A stretch of DNA of 64,000 nucleotides from Lacibacter sp. H407 (GTDB taxonomy: Bacteria; Bacteroidota; Bacteroidia; Chitinophagales; Chitinophagaceae). Below, one piece after another: positions 8,241 to 15,487 of this stretch (within the stretch, counting starts at the first letter, position 1; every line of letters begins with the position of its first letter). The stretch is taken from contig NZ_JBBKTU010000001.1 of NCBI RefSeq assembly GCF_037892605.1, forward strand, positions 1,364,001 through 1,428,000, read 5' to 3'. A program made the translations under genes and the position numbers. The notes below the pieces were generated by a model. That model made no database searches, was not told where the DNA came from, and worked only from the letters and a program-made list of their open reading frames with translations.

Positions 8241-8660
8241 ATGATACGTCACGCATCGGCCGTTTGGAATGGCACAGGAAAAGAAGGTAACGGACACCTT
8301 ACAACGCAAAGCACCGTTTTAACTGATACACAATATTCTTACCTCTCCCGTTTTGAAAGCGGTGTTGGTACTAATCCTGAAGAATTAGTAGCAGCTGCAC
8401 ATGCCGGTTGTTTTAGTATGAAATTGAGTTTTGTATTAGGTGCAGCAGGATTTACACCTGAAAAAATTGATACAAAATGCGAGATCACATTTGTGGATGG
8501 TACCTTGTCGAAATCACACCTGATTGTATCTGCCTCAGTACCAGGTATTGATGATGCAAAATTTCAGGAGTGTGTAAAAGACGCTGAAGCAAACTGCCCT
8601 ATCTCAAAATTATTAGGGAAAGGATTGGAGATCAGCAGCACCGCAACACTTGTTGCATAA
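8241..8660 (+). CDS. OsmC family protein, peroxidase-like
   Basis: 139 residues covering one OsmC/Ohr domain. The two redox cysteines are visible: Cys57 in AAAHAGCFSM and Cys119 in EANCPISK. The FESGVGTNPEELVAAAHAGCF region at 38-58 and the NCPISKLL spacing match the OsmC branch, which reduces organic hydroperoxides, rather than Ohr. It is expected to act in the cytoplasm with a thiol reductant. It has its own predicted promoter and is followed by a strong terminator-like hairpin, so it is probably monocistronic. Confidence 0.9.
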   Translation: MIRHASAVWNGTGKEGNGHLTTQSTVLTDTQYSYLSRFESGVGTNPEELVAAAHAGCFSMKLSFVLGAAGFTPEKIDTKCEITFVDGTLSKSHLIVSASVPGIDDAKFQECVKDAEANCPISKLLGKGLEISSTATLVA

Positions 8661-8679
8661 ATTATAGATCATTATTTAT

Positions 8680-8716
8680 ACAGCCGGTTTTCAATTGAAG
8701 ACCGGCTGTTTTATTT
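8680..8716 (+). terminator. Terminator hairpin after the osmC-family gene
   Basis: ACAGCCGGT at 8680-8688 pairs with ACCGGCTGT at 8701-8709, extended inward by TTC/GAA, and is followed by a T-rich run. The ATG of the next gene starts only 14 nt after the stem. Confidence 0.7.
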
Positions 8717-8722
8717 TAGAGT

Positions 8723-9082
8723 ATGGAAAAAGTAAATCTTGCCGAAAAGTTCAACCTGTTTACAGAGCACTGGAGTCCTCAAATAGCTGGCGAGTTAAAC
8801 GGGCAACATGTAAAACTGGTAAAGTTCAAAGGTCCGTTCACCTGGCATCATCATGAGCATGAAGATGAATTATTTTATGTGGTGAAAGGAAGTTTTGAAA
8901 TGGAATTTACCGATCGTGTTGTAACAATCAATGAAGGTGAATTTATTATTGTTCCGAGAGGCGTTGAACACCGGCCCAATGCCAAAGAAGAAGTACAGGT
9001 GTTATTATTTGAACCCGCCACTACATTGAATACAGGCAATGTAGAGAATGCGTTTACAAAGAAAACGTTGGGTCGATTGTAA
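8723..9082 (+). CDS. Cupin domain-containing protein
   Basis: 119 residues forming a single cupin barrel. The first metal motif is in WHHHEHEDELFYVVKGSFEMEF at about 41-62 (histidines 42-46, glutamate near 49) and the second in GEFIIVPRGVEHRPNA with the histidine near 93. Small cupins of this type bind a metal and may be enzymes or sensors; no function can be assigned. The start codon is only a few bases after the terminator hairpin of the previous gene, so expression may depend on read-through or on a promoter within that hairpin. Confidence 0.85.
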   Translation: MEKVNLAEKFNLFTEHWSPQIAGELNGQHVKLVKFKGPFTWHHHEHEDELFYVVKGSFEMEFTDRVVTINEGEFIIVPRGVEHRPNAKEEVQVLLFEPATTLNTGNVENAFTKKTLGRL

Positions 9083-9101
9083 AGAAATGTATTTCTAAAT
9101 T

Positions 9102-9160
9102 GATCCGTTTGTTGCATTTAGTTGTTGTTTGCAGTAAACACAACAAACAGGATCCTTTTA
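9102..9160. terminator. Long imperfect hairpin between convergent genes
   Basis: GATCCGTTTGTTG (9102-9114) and CAACAAACAGGATC (9141-9154) pair with one bulged base, with an inner GTTT/AAAC pairing, and are followed by TTTTA. It lies between the convergent cupin and SRPBCC genes and may end transcription from the cupin side. Confidence 0.4.
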
Positions 9161-9178
9161 CCAGCAATCATGTAAAAC

Positions 9179-9679
9179 TTATTGCATGTTTGCTAAATAT
9201 GCTTCGAGTTGATCCATTGTTCCACCAAAACCCTGCTCCATACTTGTGAACATTGAGTAATACGTATTCTCTTCTTCTGCACTTGCATTGATGGGATATC
9301 CTGTCAGGTGTAAAGTAGTGGCGCCATTTTCTTCTGTAAGCGTCATGATGTTCATCACTTGTTTTGGAAAAACCAAACCCGGAAAAGGTGCCTGTATAAT
9401 TTCTCCTGCTTCGTTAGCGAATGAATTGACCCATTCAATACGATTCGGTTCTTCAATTGCCACATAATGAAATACACCATAACGAACAGCATCAGCAACC
9501 TTCATGCTGTAGTGGAAAATTCCTTTGGGACGAAAATCGAGTTGCAACACATCAACAGACATACCTTTTGGTCCCCACCATTTGGCTAATGCTTCTGCAT
9601 TTGCAAATGCATCAAACACCTGTTGCTTGCTTGCTTTGAATGTGCGTGTAATTGAAAACTGTTCTTTAACTGTTGACAT
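9179..9679 (-). CDS. SRPBCC / AHSA1 domain protein (last gene of the ArsR operon)
   Basis: 166 residues with the AHSA1-like fold (activator of Hsp90 ATPase homologue 1-like, PF08327). The family start is visible as ITRTFKASKQQVFDAFANAEALAKWWGPKGM at about 10-40. A C-terminal amphipathic helix (FGGTMDQLEAYLANM) closes the hydrophobic cavity. START-like domains bind small hydrophobic ligands, and many Bacteroidota members are uncharacterised. It is fifth in an operon-like run headed by an ArsR regulator, with an 11-bp gap to the preceding gene. It is more divergent than the pair at 10149 and 10646. Confidence 0.85.
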   Translation of the reverse strand: MSTVKEQFSITRTFKASKQQVFDAFANAEALAKWWGPKGMSVDVLQLDFRPKGIFHYSMKVADAVRYGVFHYVAIEEPNRIEWVNSFANEAGEIIQAPFPGLVFPKQVMNIMTLTEENGATTLHLTGYPINASAEEENTYYSMFTSMEQGFGGTMDQLEAYLANMQ

Positions 9680-9690
9680 GATGATAGTTT

Positions 9691-10131
9691 TTATTGTTTG
9701 TTGAGATATTGTTCAAGACTGTTGAGAATAATTTCGTTCCATCCATTGACGAAATTAGTGCTGGCCAATGCAGGTTCATTTGCATCAAACGGTTCAGCAA
9801 ATTCAAAACGGAAGTTGAGTTTGGTTGTAGCCGCATCTACTTCACTCAGTTCCCAATAAGCAATGGCTTTGCCGCTATAACCGGGGTAGGCCCACGTATG
9901 CACTAATTTTTTATTGGGGATGATCTCCAGCATTTCACCACGGTGTAGCCATTGTTTGTCTTTGAGATCACCGGCATACCAATCGAATGAATGTCCAACG
10001 TTTAATTGAAACTGTCCTTTAAAATCAAAATACCAGTTACGCATGTGTTGCTCTTCCGTAATAGCAAGCCATACAAGAGCAATGGGTGCTTTGTAAATTT
10101 TTTCGAGTACAATATCGTTTGCCGTTTGCAT
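9691..10131 (-). CDS. SRPBCC / AHSA1 domain protein
   Basis: 146 residues. The START-like fold begins at IVLEKIYKAPIALVWLAITEEQHMRNWYFD (about 6-35), where the usual KWWGP is replaced by NWYFDFKG. A second signature, TKLNFRFEFAEPF, is near 105-117. It lacks the GPDG loop of its neighbours, so it belongs to a different subgroup. Gaps to the flanking operon genes are 11 and 17 bp. The ligand and role are unknown. Confidence 0.82.
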   Translation of the reverse strand: MQTANDIVLEKIYKAPIALVWLAITEEQHMRNWYFDFKGQFQLNVGHSFDWYAGDLKDKQWLHRGEMLEIIPNKKLVHTWAYPGYSGKAIAYWELSEVDAATTKLNFRFEFAEPFDANEPALASTNFVNGWNEIILNSLEQYLNKQ

Positions 10132-10148
10132 GATGATGTGTTTAATGG

Positions 10149-10625
10149 TTAAAGTTGTTTGTTCAATAACTGTACCTGTTGTTGAAGGTAGAGTTCCAGT
10201 TTATCTATATTCTGTTTCAATCCTTCATCAGCTTTAAATGTTTTTACCACTTGTATAAACTGTTCTTTGCTTTCGAACAACATATGCCAGTTGATCTGTG
10301 TTTGCTTGCCAAGTTCTTCAAATTCAATCGTGGTTAAAAATTTCGGTCCGCTCACATGATCGTACACGATCTTTTTGTGCTTCACAATTTCCTTAAACAC
10401 GATTTTATTTTTATAATCAGTACCATCAGGTCCGTGCATGACCAAGTCCCATTCACCACCTGGTTCTATTTCCATTTTAGTGATCGTGTTAGTGAAGCCG
10501 TTTGGTCCCCACCAATGCTTGATATGTTCGGGGTCGGTAAATACTTCCCACACCAGTTCAACAGATGCATTCAGCAAGCGTGTTAAACGAAGTTCCCGAT
10601 CTGCGGTACTATTTTCTACAGACAT
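10149..10625 (-). CDS. SRPBCC / AHSA1 domain protein, tandem paralogue A
   Basis: 158 residues. The motif HIKHWWGPNGFTNTITKM is at about 35-52, followed by PGGEWDLVMHGPDGTDY. These stretches are almost identical to those in the adjacent gene at 10646-11101, which points to tandem duplication. The remainder has drifted, especially the C-terminal helix, which here carries a QLELYLQQQVQLLNK tail. The gap to the paralogue is 20 bp and to the next gene 17 bp. The substrate is unknown; members of this subgroup are often annotated only as SRPBCC domain-containing. Confidence 0.87.
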   Translation of the reverse strand: MSVENSTADRELRLTRLLNASVELVWEVFTDPEHIKHWWGPNGFTNTITKMEIEPGGEWDLVMHGPDGTDYKNKIVFKEIVKHKKIVYDHVSGPKFLTTIEFEELGKQTQINWHMLFESKEQFIQVVKTFKADEGLKQNIDKLELYLQQQVQLLNKQL

Positions 10626-10645
10626 GTTTTTCGTTTTTGTGATGA

Positions 10646-11101
10646 TTAATTTGAGCGTTCAATGTATTGTGCCAGTCGCTCAATATTCTGTTGCAGACTT
10701 TCGCCTACTTTGTATACTTCAACAAACTGATGATATTCTTCCTTTGTTTCAAACAGCATTTCCCAGTGCATCACAGTTGTATCATCCTTCGGTTCAAACT
10801 CGATTGTTGCAATAAAGAAATGACCGCTGATATGTTCGTATACGATCTTCTTGTTTGTTACAACTTCTGTAAACACACTTGTATTATCATAATCCGTACC
10901 ATCTGGTCCGTGCATTACCAATAACCATTCGCCGCCGGGCTGCAGATCCATTTTTGTAATGGTATTCGTAAAGCCATCAGGCCCCCACCAATGTTTGATG
11001 TGATCCGGATTACTCCACACTTCCCATATTTTTTCAACAGGAGCATGGAGCTCTTTTGTTAATCGGATGAAACGACCAGCTTTGTTATTTTCTGCGGACA
11101 T
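10646..11101 (-). CDS. SRPBCC / AHSA1 domain protein, tandem paralogue B
   Basis: 151 residues with HIKHWWGPDGFTNTITKM at about 36-53 and PGGEWLLVMHGPDGTDY after it, near-identical to its neighbour at 10149. The ATG at 11101 lies inside the 3' end of the ArsR gene, a 17-bp overlap in another frame, which implies translational coupling. An earlier in-frame ATG at 11245 would put 48 basic, low-complexity residues inside the regulator gene and is rejected. Confidence 0.87.
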   Translation of the reverse strand: MSAENNKAGRFIRLTKELHAPVEKIWEVWSNPDHIKHWWGPDGFTNTITKMDLQPGGEWLLVMHGPDGTDYDNTSVFTEVVTNKKIVYEHISGHFFIATIEFEPKDDTTVMHWEMLFETKEEYHQFVEVYKVGESLQQNIERLAQYIERSN

Positions 11102-11441
11102 TCTTTTTTGTTTTTGGTTGCTGTTGAATTTTTTCGAGATAAGTTTCCAATGCATCCAGTTTCTGTTCCCAGAATTGTTTGTACTGCTCGATCCATGCCG
11201 ATACTTCGTTGAGAGCATCCAGTTTTGCTTCGCAATAACGCTCACGCCCTTTTTGCTTAATGATAATGAGGCCGCACTCGGTCAATATTTTCACGTGCTG
11301 CGAAATAGCCGGCCGGCTAACATTAAAATTTTCAGCGAGGGCATTCAGATTCTGCGGTTGTTTCACCACCAGCCCGATAATTTCCCTGCGTGTTGGGTCT
11401 GCAATTGCCTGGAACACATCTCTTCTTGCTTCGTATGCCAT
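11085..11441 (-). CDS. ArsR family (HTH_20-type) transcriptional regulator
   Basis: 118 residues. A winged helix-turn-helix is visible: FQAIADPTRREIIGLVV at about 10-26, then the recognition helix VSRPAISQHVKILTECGLI near 42-60 and the beta wing IIKQKGRERYCEA. No CxC or metal-binding cysteines are present (one cysteine in the recognition region, one in YCEA), so it is not a classical arsenic or metal sensor. ArsR genes followed by AHSA1/SRPBCC genes are a common pairing. The promoter carries two copies of a 16-bp palindrome, consistent with autoregulation of the whole five-gene operon. Confidence 0.9.
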   Translation of the reverse strand: MAYEARRDVFQAIADPTRREIIGLVVKQPQNLNALAENFNVSRPAISQHVKILTECGLIIIKQKGRERYCEAKLDALNEVSAWIEQYKQFWEQKLDALETYLEKIQQQPKTKKNVRRK

Positions 11442-11449
11442 AATAATGC

Positions 11450-11465
11450 GTAAGTATTTACTTAC
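11450..11465. promoter_or_regulatory. Operator 1 of the ArsR-SRPBCC operon
   Basis: GTAAGTATTTACTTAC is a perfect inverted repeat (7-2-7). It lies 8 bp upstream of the ArsR start codon and covers the predicted transcription start. Confidence 0.7.
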
Positions 11466-11466
11466 A

Positions 11467-11497
11467 CAAATATATATGTAAGTATTTGCTTACGCAA
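11467..11497 (-). promoter_or_regulatory. Promoter of the ArsR-SRPBCC operon
   Basis: Read on the minus strand: TTG at 11497-11495, a 20-nt spacer and TATATTTG at 11474-11467. One operator fills the spacer and the other overlaps the start site, so a bound repressor would block polymerase. Confidence 0.65.
11478..11493. promoter_or_regulatory. Operator 2 of the ArsR-SRPBCC operon
   Basis: GTAAGTATTTGCTTAC differs from operator 1 at one position and starts 28 bp further upstream, almost three helical turns away. It sits between the -33 and -7 boxes. Confidence 0.7.
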
Positions 11498-11505
11498 GTT
11501 TTTGG

Positions 11506-11805
11506 AGCAATTTTTTTTTGCATCACACCTCAAACGCAACAGATTGCCCTTTTTTGATCAGTTCCGCTAAGGCACCTATTTATAGTAAACAATAGGATGA
11601 ATAAAAAAAGAAGAAGATTGAAAATCAACTTAAAAAGAGTACGGAAATTTGATTTTCTAAAGTGGATAGGCCTTATTCACAAATTGATTGAACTTTTCCA
11701 AATGATAGCAAATTGGTTCTAATATAGCGTGCGGGCCACCTTTATCCTTTGACAAGCTTAGGTAAGAATGACTAACCCTTGCCTCAGATGAACTATTTTT
11801 GCCGG
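11506..11805. other. Intergenic region between the ArsR operon and the radical SAM gene
   Basis: About 300 bp upstream of two divergent transcription units. Beyond the operator/promoter at its left edge I see an AT-rich stretch with one short basic reading frame (11597-11722) and no convincing promoter box for the radical SAM gene; the closest is TATCCTTTG at 11745-11753, which has one extra base. Confidence 0.5.
11597..11722 (+). CDS. Possible 41-residue basic peptide
   Basis: An ATG at 11597 opens 41 codons ending in TAA at 11722. The N-terminal third is strongly basic (MNKKRRRLKINLKRVRKF) and the rest is hydrophobic with tryptophans, like a short membrane-active or membrane-anchored peptide. 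A weak AGG lies just upstream. No homologue is recognised, and chance is a fair explanation in AT-rich DNA. Confidence 0.2.
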   Translation: MNKKRRRLKINLKRVRKFDFLKWIGLIHKLIELFQMIANWF

Positions 11806-13476
11806 ATGCGTTTGTTACTCACCACCCTTAATGCAAAATACATTCACCTCAACTTGGCGATCCGGATCTTGTATGAGTTGAATAAGCACCACGAACGTTT
11901 GTCGTGGAAGGAATTTACCATTCGCATGAATGTGGATGAAATGGCGAAGGAGTGTGCCGAATATGATGTGGTGGCGTTCAGTTGTTATATCTGGAACATT
12001 ACACAAACATTGAAAGTGGCGGAGCGCATCAAAGCCATCAACCCCAACTGCAAAATTTTACTGGGCGGACCGGAAGTGAGTTATGAGTGGGAAGAGATCA
12101 TTGCGCATGATTGCATTGATTATATTATTTGTGGCGAAGGTGAAATCCCGTTCCATGAATTTTTAACGCATTACCCGAATGTGGAAGCTGTTCCCAATCT
12201 TGTGTATAAAGTTGATGGTGAAGTTCGTTACGAAGAAAAAGGCGTTACGTATGATGTAAGCAATTTCATTGGTGTAAATCCATACATCAACGATCCGGTT
12301 GAAGACTTGTACAATAAGGTTTGTTATATCGAAACAAGCCGGGGCTGTCCGTACAAATGTGGTTTCTGCTTGGCCAGTCTCGATAACAATGTGCGTTACC
12401 TGCCAATGGCTGATATAAAAAGCAACCTGCTTTATTTAATGACACATGGCCGTGTGATCAAATTCCTCGACCGTACGTTTAACATGAAGCGTGATTTTAC
12501 ATTGGATGTGTTTCAGTTCATTCTCGACAATCATAAGCCGGGTAATGTATTCCAGTTTGAAATTACGGCTGATATTCTGCATGCAGATATTATCAAGTTC
12601 ATTAATGAGAAAGTGCCGAAAGGTTTGTTCCGTTTTGAGATCGGTATTCAAACCGTCAATCAAAAAGCAAACCTCGAAGTAAGCCGGAAACAGAATTTCG
12701 AAAAAACAAAAGGCATCATCAAACAAGTGCAGGATGTGGTGGATCTGCATCTTGATCTCATTGTTGGTTTACCGCTCGATTATTTTGAAGATATCAAATA
12801 CAGTTTCGAAGAAGTATTCAAACTCTTTGCACCTGAATTACAATTGGGCTTCCTGAAATTTTTAAAAGGAACACCGGTGCGTAAAACAGCCGCAGCACAT
12901 GGTTATATCTACGATCCTGTTGCACCTTACCAGATTATCGAAAGCAAATACATGAGCAAAGAAGAACTTGAGCAAGTGACACTGGCAGAGGAAGCTTTGG
13001 AAATATACTGGAACAAGCCACGAGCCATCAACACATTGAAATATGTTACGGCGTATTACAGTGAGTTCGATTTCTTACAAAGCCTTGGCAATTACTTCAA
13101 CGATCACTGTGATCTTCACAAACATGATCTGAAAGATGTGTACACAATCTTATTTACCTATGCAAAAGAAACTTATCCTGAAGATGCCGTGTTGCAACAG
13201 CTCATCAGCATCGATTATTACCTGCAACATAAAATAAAACCTGTTTCACTTTTATTACCGGAAGTCGATGCACCTGCAAAACAACAGTTGATCGAAGAAC
13301 ATAAACTGAATCATCACAAACTTCGTTTTGCGATGTTGCCCATCAATTTTAACTGGACTGAATTTGTTGAGCACAATCATATACTGTCAGCGGAAACAAC
13401 AATGGTGATTGCGTTTGATGGGAAGAACAAGCCAAAAGTGTTGGAAGGAATTGGCATCAATAGAGAGCGTTGGTAA
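11806..13476 (+). CDS. B12-binding domain radical SAM protein (DUF4080 type)
   Basis: 556 residues. An N-terminal cobalamin-binding-like domain starts right at the chosen ATG (MRLLLTTLNAKYIHLNLAIR), with ILLGGPEVSYEW near 84-95 and the ICGEGE motif near 108-113. The radical SAM cluster motif is Cys181-x3-Cys185-x2-Cys188 in SRGCPYKCGFCLAS. The C-terminal third fits DUF4080, a domain found only behind this type of radical SAM core. The substrate is unknown; relatives are often tied to membrane lipid or cofactor chemistry, but no neighbour here supports a choice. An alternative ATG at 11788 adds six residues. Confidence 0.88.
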   Translation: MRLLLTTLNAKYIHLNLAIRILYELNKHHERLSWKEFTIRMNVDEMAKECAEYDVVAFSCYIWNITQTLKVAERIKAINPNCKILLGGPEVSYEWEEIIAHDCIDYIICGEGEIPFHEFLTHYPNVEAVPNLVYKVDGEVRYEEKGVTYDVSNFIGVNPYINDPVEDLYNKVCYIETSRGCPYKCGFCLASLDNNVRYLPMADIKSNLLYLMTHGRVIKFLDRTFNMKRDFTLDVFQFILDNHKPGNVFQFEITADILHADIIKFINEKVPKGLFRFEIGIQTVNQKANLEVSRKQNFEKTKGIIKQVQDVVDLHLDLIVGLPLDYFEDIKYSFEEVFKLFAPELQLGFLKFLKGTPVRKTAAAHGYIYDPVAPYQIIESKYMSKEELEQVTLAEEALEIYWNKPRAINTLKYVTAYYSEFDFLQSLGNYFNDHCDLHKHDLKDVYTILFTYAKETYPEDAVLQQLISIDYYLQHKIKPVSLLLPEVDAPAKQQLIEEHKLNHHKLRFAMLPINFNWTEFVEHNHILSAETTMVIAFDGKNKPKVLEGIGINRERW

Positions 13477-13487
13477 GATCAAGCATT

Positions 13488-14156
13488 TTACTTTTTTATA
13501 ACCTTCAGGTCTTTAAAATATCCTTCCGTACCAACATCAACCCATAGTGCGATGGCACCAGAGGCATTGGCTCCGTGCTTCAAATCATTTACGATCAGAC
13601 AAGGTTGTCGATTGTTATCAAGAAACAGTTTAGCCTGTGCGCCATTTACTTCAATGCGCATGGTGATCCATTTATTCAATTCCATATCGGCATACGATTC
13701 ATAACGCTCAGGTGCTTCTTTACGAAGACGATCAAACTTATAATCAGGATAGGAATAATATTGAATAGAATGATTTCGTCTTACCTGGTCATTTGCTCTC
13801 CCATTGGTAGGACGCAAATAAATACATTCAAATTTTGTATTGTTATCGTTGATGCGAAAAGCAACGCCGATAAATCCTCTTGCAAACTCCGATGCATTTT
13901 TTAACAATCTGCTCAAGACTTTTAATTCGATTGTTCCGTTGCTGAATTCAATTCCTTTGATCTTTGCAAAAGTTGGTTCATCAACTGCTTTTATACTTGA
14001 ATCCTTGACCACTTTTACCACGTCAATCCCCATAAATTTTTCAATGGACAGTGCTACTTGTACAGCTTCTAGTCTGTTAGTATCCAGCCTAATCGTTTGT
14101 GCAGTTGAATGAATTGAACTATATATGATTGTAAGGATGAATAGAATTCGTTTCAT
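13488..14156 (-). CDS. Secreted concanavalin A-like / DUF1080-like protein
   Basis: 222 residues with a signal peptide (MKRILFILTIIYSSIHSTAQ). The mature protein has the strand pattern of a LamG / DUF1080 jelly roll: IEFSNGTIELKVL near 68-80, GFIGVAFRINDNNTKFECIYLRP near 94-116, WITMRIEVNGAQAKLFLDN near 162-180 and a final ALWVDVGTEGYFKDLKVI. Such domains bind or cut carbohydrates, but no catalytic residues can be named. The gene converges on the radical SAM gene with an 11-bp gap and has no terminator-like hairpin between them. Confidence 0.65.
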   Translation of the reverse strand: MKRILFILTIIYSSIHSTAQTIRLDTNRLEAVQVALSIEKFMGIDVVKVVKDSSIKAVDEPTFAKIKGIEFSNGTIELKVLSRLLKNASEFARGFIGVAFRINDNNTKFECIYLRPTNGRANDQVRRNHSIQYYSYPDYKFDRLRKEAPERYESYADMELNKWITMRIEVNGAQAKLFLDNNRQPCLIVNDLKHGANASGAIALWVDVGTEGYFKDLKVIKK

Positions 14157-14281
14157 TGTATTTTGGAAGTTCTGTTATTCTATGTTCTACTAATGCTGTT
14201 TTAAAGGTAATAATTAAAGTGTGCAAATTCACTCAGCCGCCACTTCTTACATATCATCAACAGCCGTACATTCGTAGGACG

Positions 14282-14764
14282 ATGCGTCGTTTTCTACAGA
14301 AATACAAACAGATACTGCTTTATGCTGCATTAATGGTTGGCATTTTGATCGTATTGCAGTTGCTGCAGTACAAGCTGGTGCTCATCAATCATTCCCACGA
14401 ACTCTATATTCTCAGTATTGCTGTTGTGTTTACCGGCCTTGGTATTTGGCTGGCGTTAAAACTCATCAAACCAAAAACCGAAATACAAACGGTGGTGGTG
14501 GAAAAGCATGTGTATCTCCAGGAACTCTCACCCGCAGAACTGGAAGCAATGGAGAAAGAAAAACAAAAGCTTGGCTTAAGCAACCGGGAAATGGAAGTAT
14601 TGCAACTGATGGCCGAAGGGTTGAGCAACCAGGAAATTGCGGAGCGTTTATTTCTGTCGCTTCCAACAGTGAAAACACATTCATCGAAATTATTTGAAAA
14701 GCTGGATGTAAAACGAAGAACACAGGCAGTTGAAAAAGCAAGACAGTTGAAATTGATTGCCTGA
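14282..14764 (+). CDS. Membrane-anchored LuxR-type transcriptional regulator
   Basis: 160 residues. Two transmembrane helices lie at about 12-33 and 40-62, then a linker with coiled-coil character (ELEAMEKEKQKL), then a C-terminal GerE/LuxR helix-turn-helix: GLSNREMEVLQLMAEGLSNQEIAERLFLS at about 96-124 and the recognition part TVKTHSSKLFEKLDVKRRTQAV. No receiver or ligand-binding domain is present, so the membrane part is the likely sensor. It lies 106 bp upstream of a DUF4199 membrane protein, a pair often seen together in this group. An earlier start at 14156 would add 42 residues with no domain. Confidence 0.88.
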   Translation: MRRFLQKYKQILLYAALMVGILIVLQLLQYKLVLINHSHELYILSIAVVFTGLGIWLALKLIKPKTEIQTVVVEKHVYLQELSPAELEAMEKEKQKLGLSNREMEVLQLMAEGLSNQEIAERLFLSLPTVKTHSSKLFEKLDVKRRTQAVEKARQLKLIA

Positions 14765-14806
14765 CCCTCATCCTTTCGTATCATTTCCCAGCTGTTTTAT
14801 CAATTT

Positions 14807-14820
14807 CATACTTTAGTATG
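14807..14820. promoter_or_regulatory. Palindrome upstream of the DUF4199 gene
   Basis: CATACT-TT-AGTATG is a perfect 6-2-6 inverted repeat 50 bp before the DUF4199 start and 42 bp after the LuxR stop. It is a candidate binding site for the neighbouring regulator. Confidence 0.35.
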
Positions 14821-14870
14821 AGGTATTTCTATTGCAGAACACCCACTTTTACAGCACAAAAAAAATCTGT

Positions 14871-15410
14871 ATGAAAAAGAATGTACTTGTATTTGGATTG
14901 ATCTCAGGATTGGTTGTTTCCACGCTTATGGCCATCAGCATGGTTACGATGTATAACAATCCCGATGCTGGTCATGGAGGCGGTTCCATGATCATCGGGT
15001 ACCTGAGTATGCTCGTTGCCTTCTCCTTAATTTTCGTGGCGGTAAAAAATTATCGTGATAAACAAAACGGTGGTGTTATCAGTTTTGGCAAAGCCTTTAA
15101 GATGGGGTTGTTGATTGCATTGATCGGCTCTACGATGTATGTGATCATGTGGGCATTGCTCTACAATTTTTATATGCCCGATTTTATGGATCGCTATTGT
15201 GCGCAGATGATTGAAAATGCAAAACCAACCTCCTCTCCCGCCAAAATACAGGAACTGACCGAACAGATGAATACACAAAAGGAGATGTATAAGAACCCGT
15301 TGTTCTTTGTGCTCTTTACCTATTTTGAAATTTTTCCAGTGGGGTTGATTGTCTCGTTGATCACTGCATTGATCTTAAAGAAGAAGAACGCAACCAAGGT
15401 TGCTGCATAA
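14871..15410 (+). CDS. DUF4199 domain-containing membrane protein
   Basis: 179 residues with four membrane segments: 5-25, about 42-62, about 82-102 and 142-168. The signature VISFGKAFKMGLLIALIGSTMYVIMWALLYNF at about 74-105 is that of DUF4199, a Bacteroidota-specific membrane family of unknown function. An alanine/lysine-rich tail ends the protein. The start at 14871 begins the first helix directly. It follows the LuxR gene and ends in front of a strong bidirectional terminator. Confidence 0.85.
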   Translation: MKKNVLVFGLISGLVVSTLMAISMVTMYNNPDAGHGGGSMIIGYLSMLVAFSLIFVAVKNYRDKQNGGVISFGKAFKMGLLIALIGSTMYVIMWALLYNFYMPDFMDRYCAQMIENAKPTSSPAKIQELTEQMNTQKEMYKNPLFFVLFTYFEIFPVGLIVSLITALILKKKNATKVAA

Positions 15411-15436
15411 ACGAGTTGGTTGTGACCGGAAATAAA

Positions 15437-15467
15437 AAGAGGCTGCTTTAAAACAAAGCAGCCTCTT
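15437..15467. terminator. Bidirectional terminator between DUF4199 and the beta-propeller gene
   Basis: AAGAGGCTGCTTT (15437-15449) and AAAGCAGCCTCTT (15455-15467) form a perfect 13-bp stem with a 5-nt loop. The flanks are A-rich on the left and T-rich on the right, and the neighbouring genes converge here. Confidence 0.85.
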
Positions 15468-15487
15468 ATAGTTTATCAATTCAATGA

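Noticed and set aside
11101-11245. N-terminal extension of SRPBCC paralogue B
   Set aside because: It would lie fully inside the ArsR coding region in another frame, and the added 48 residues have no family match.
14404-14784. Antisense frame inside the LuxR gene
   Set aside because: Ser/Cys-rich shadow of the GerE domain; no start signals.
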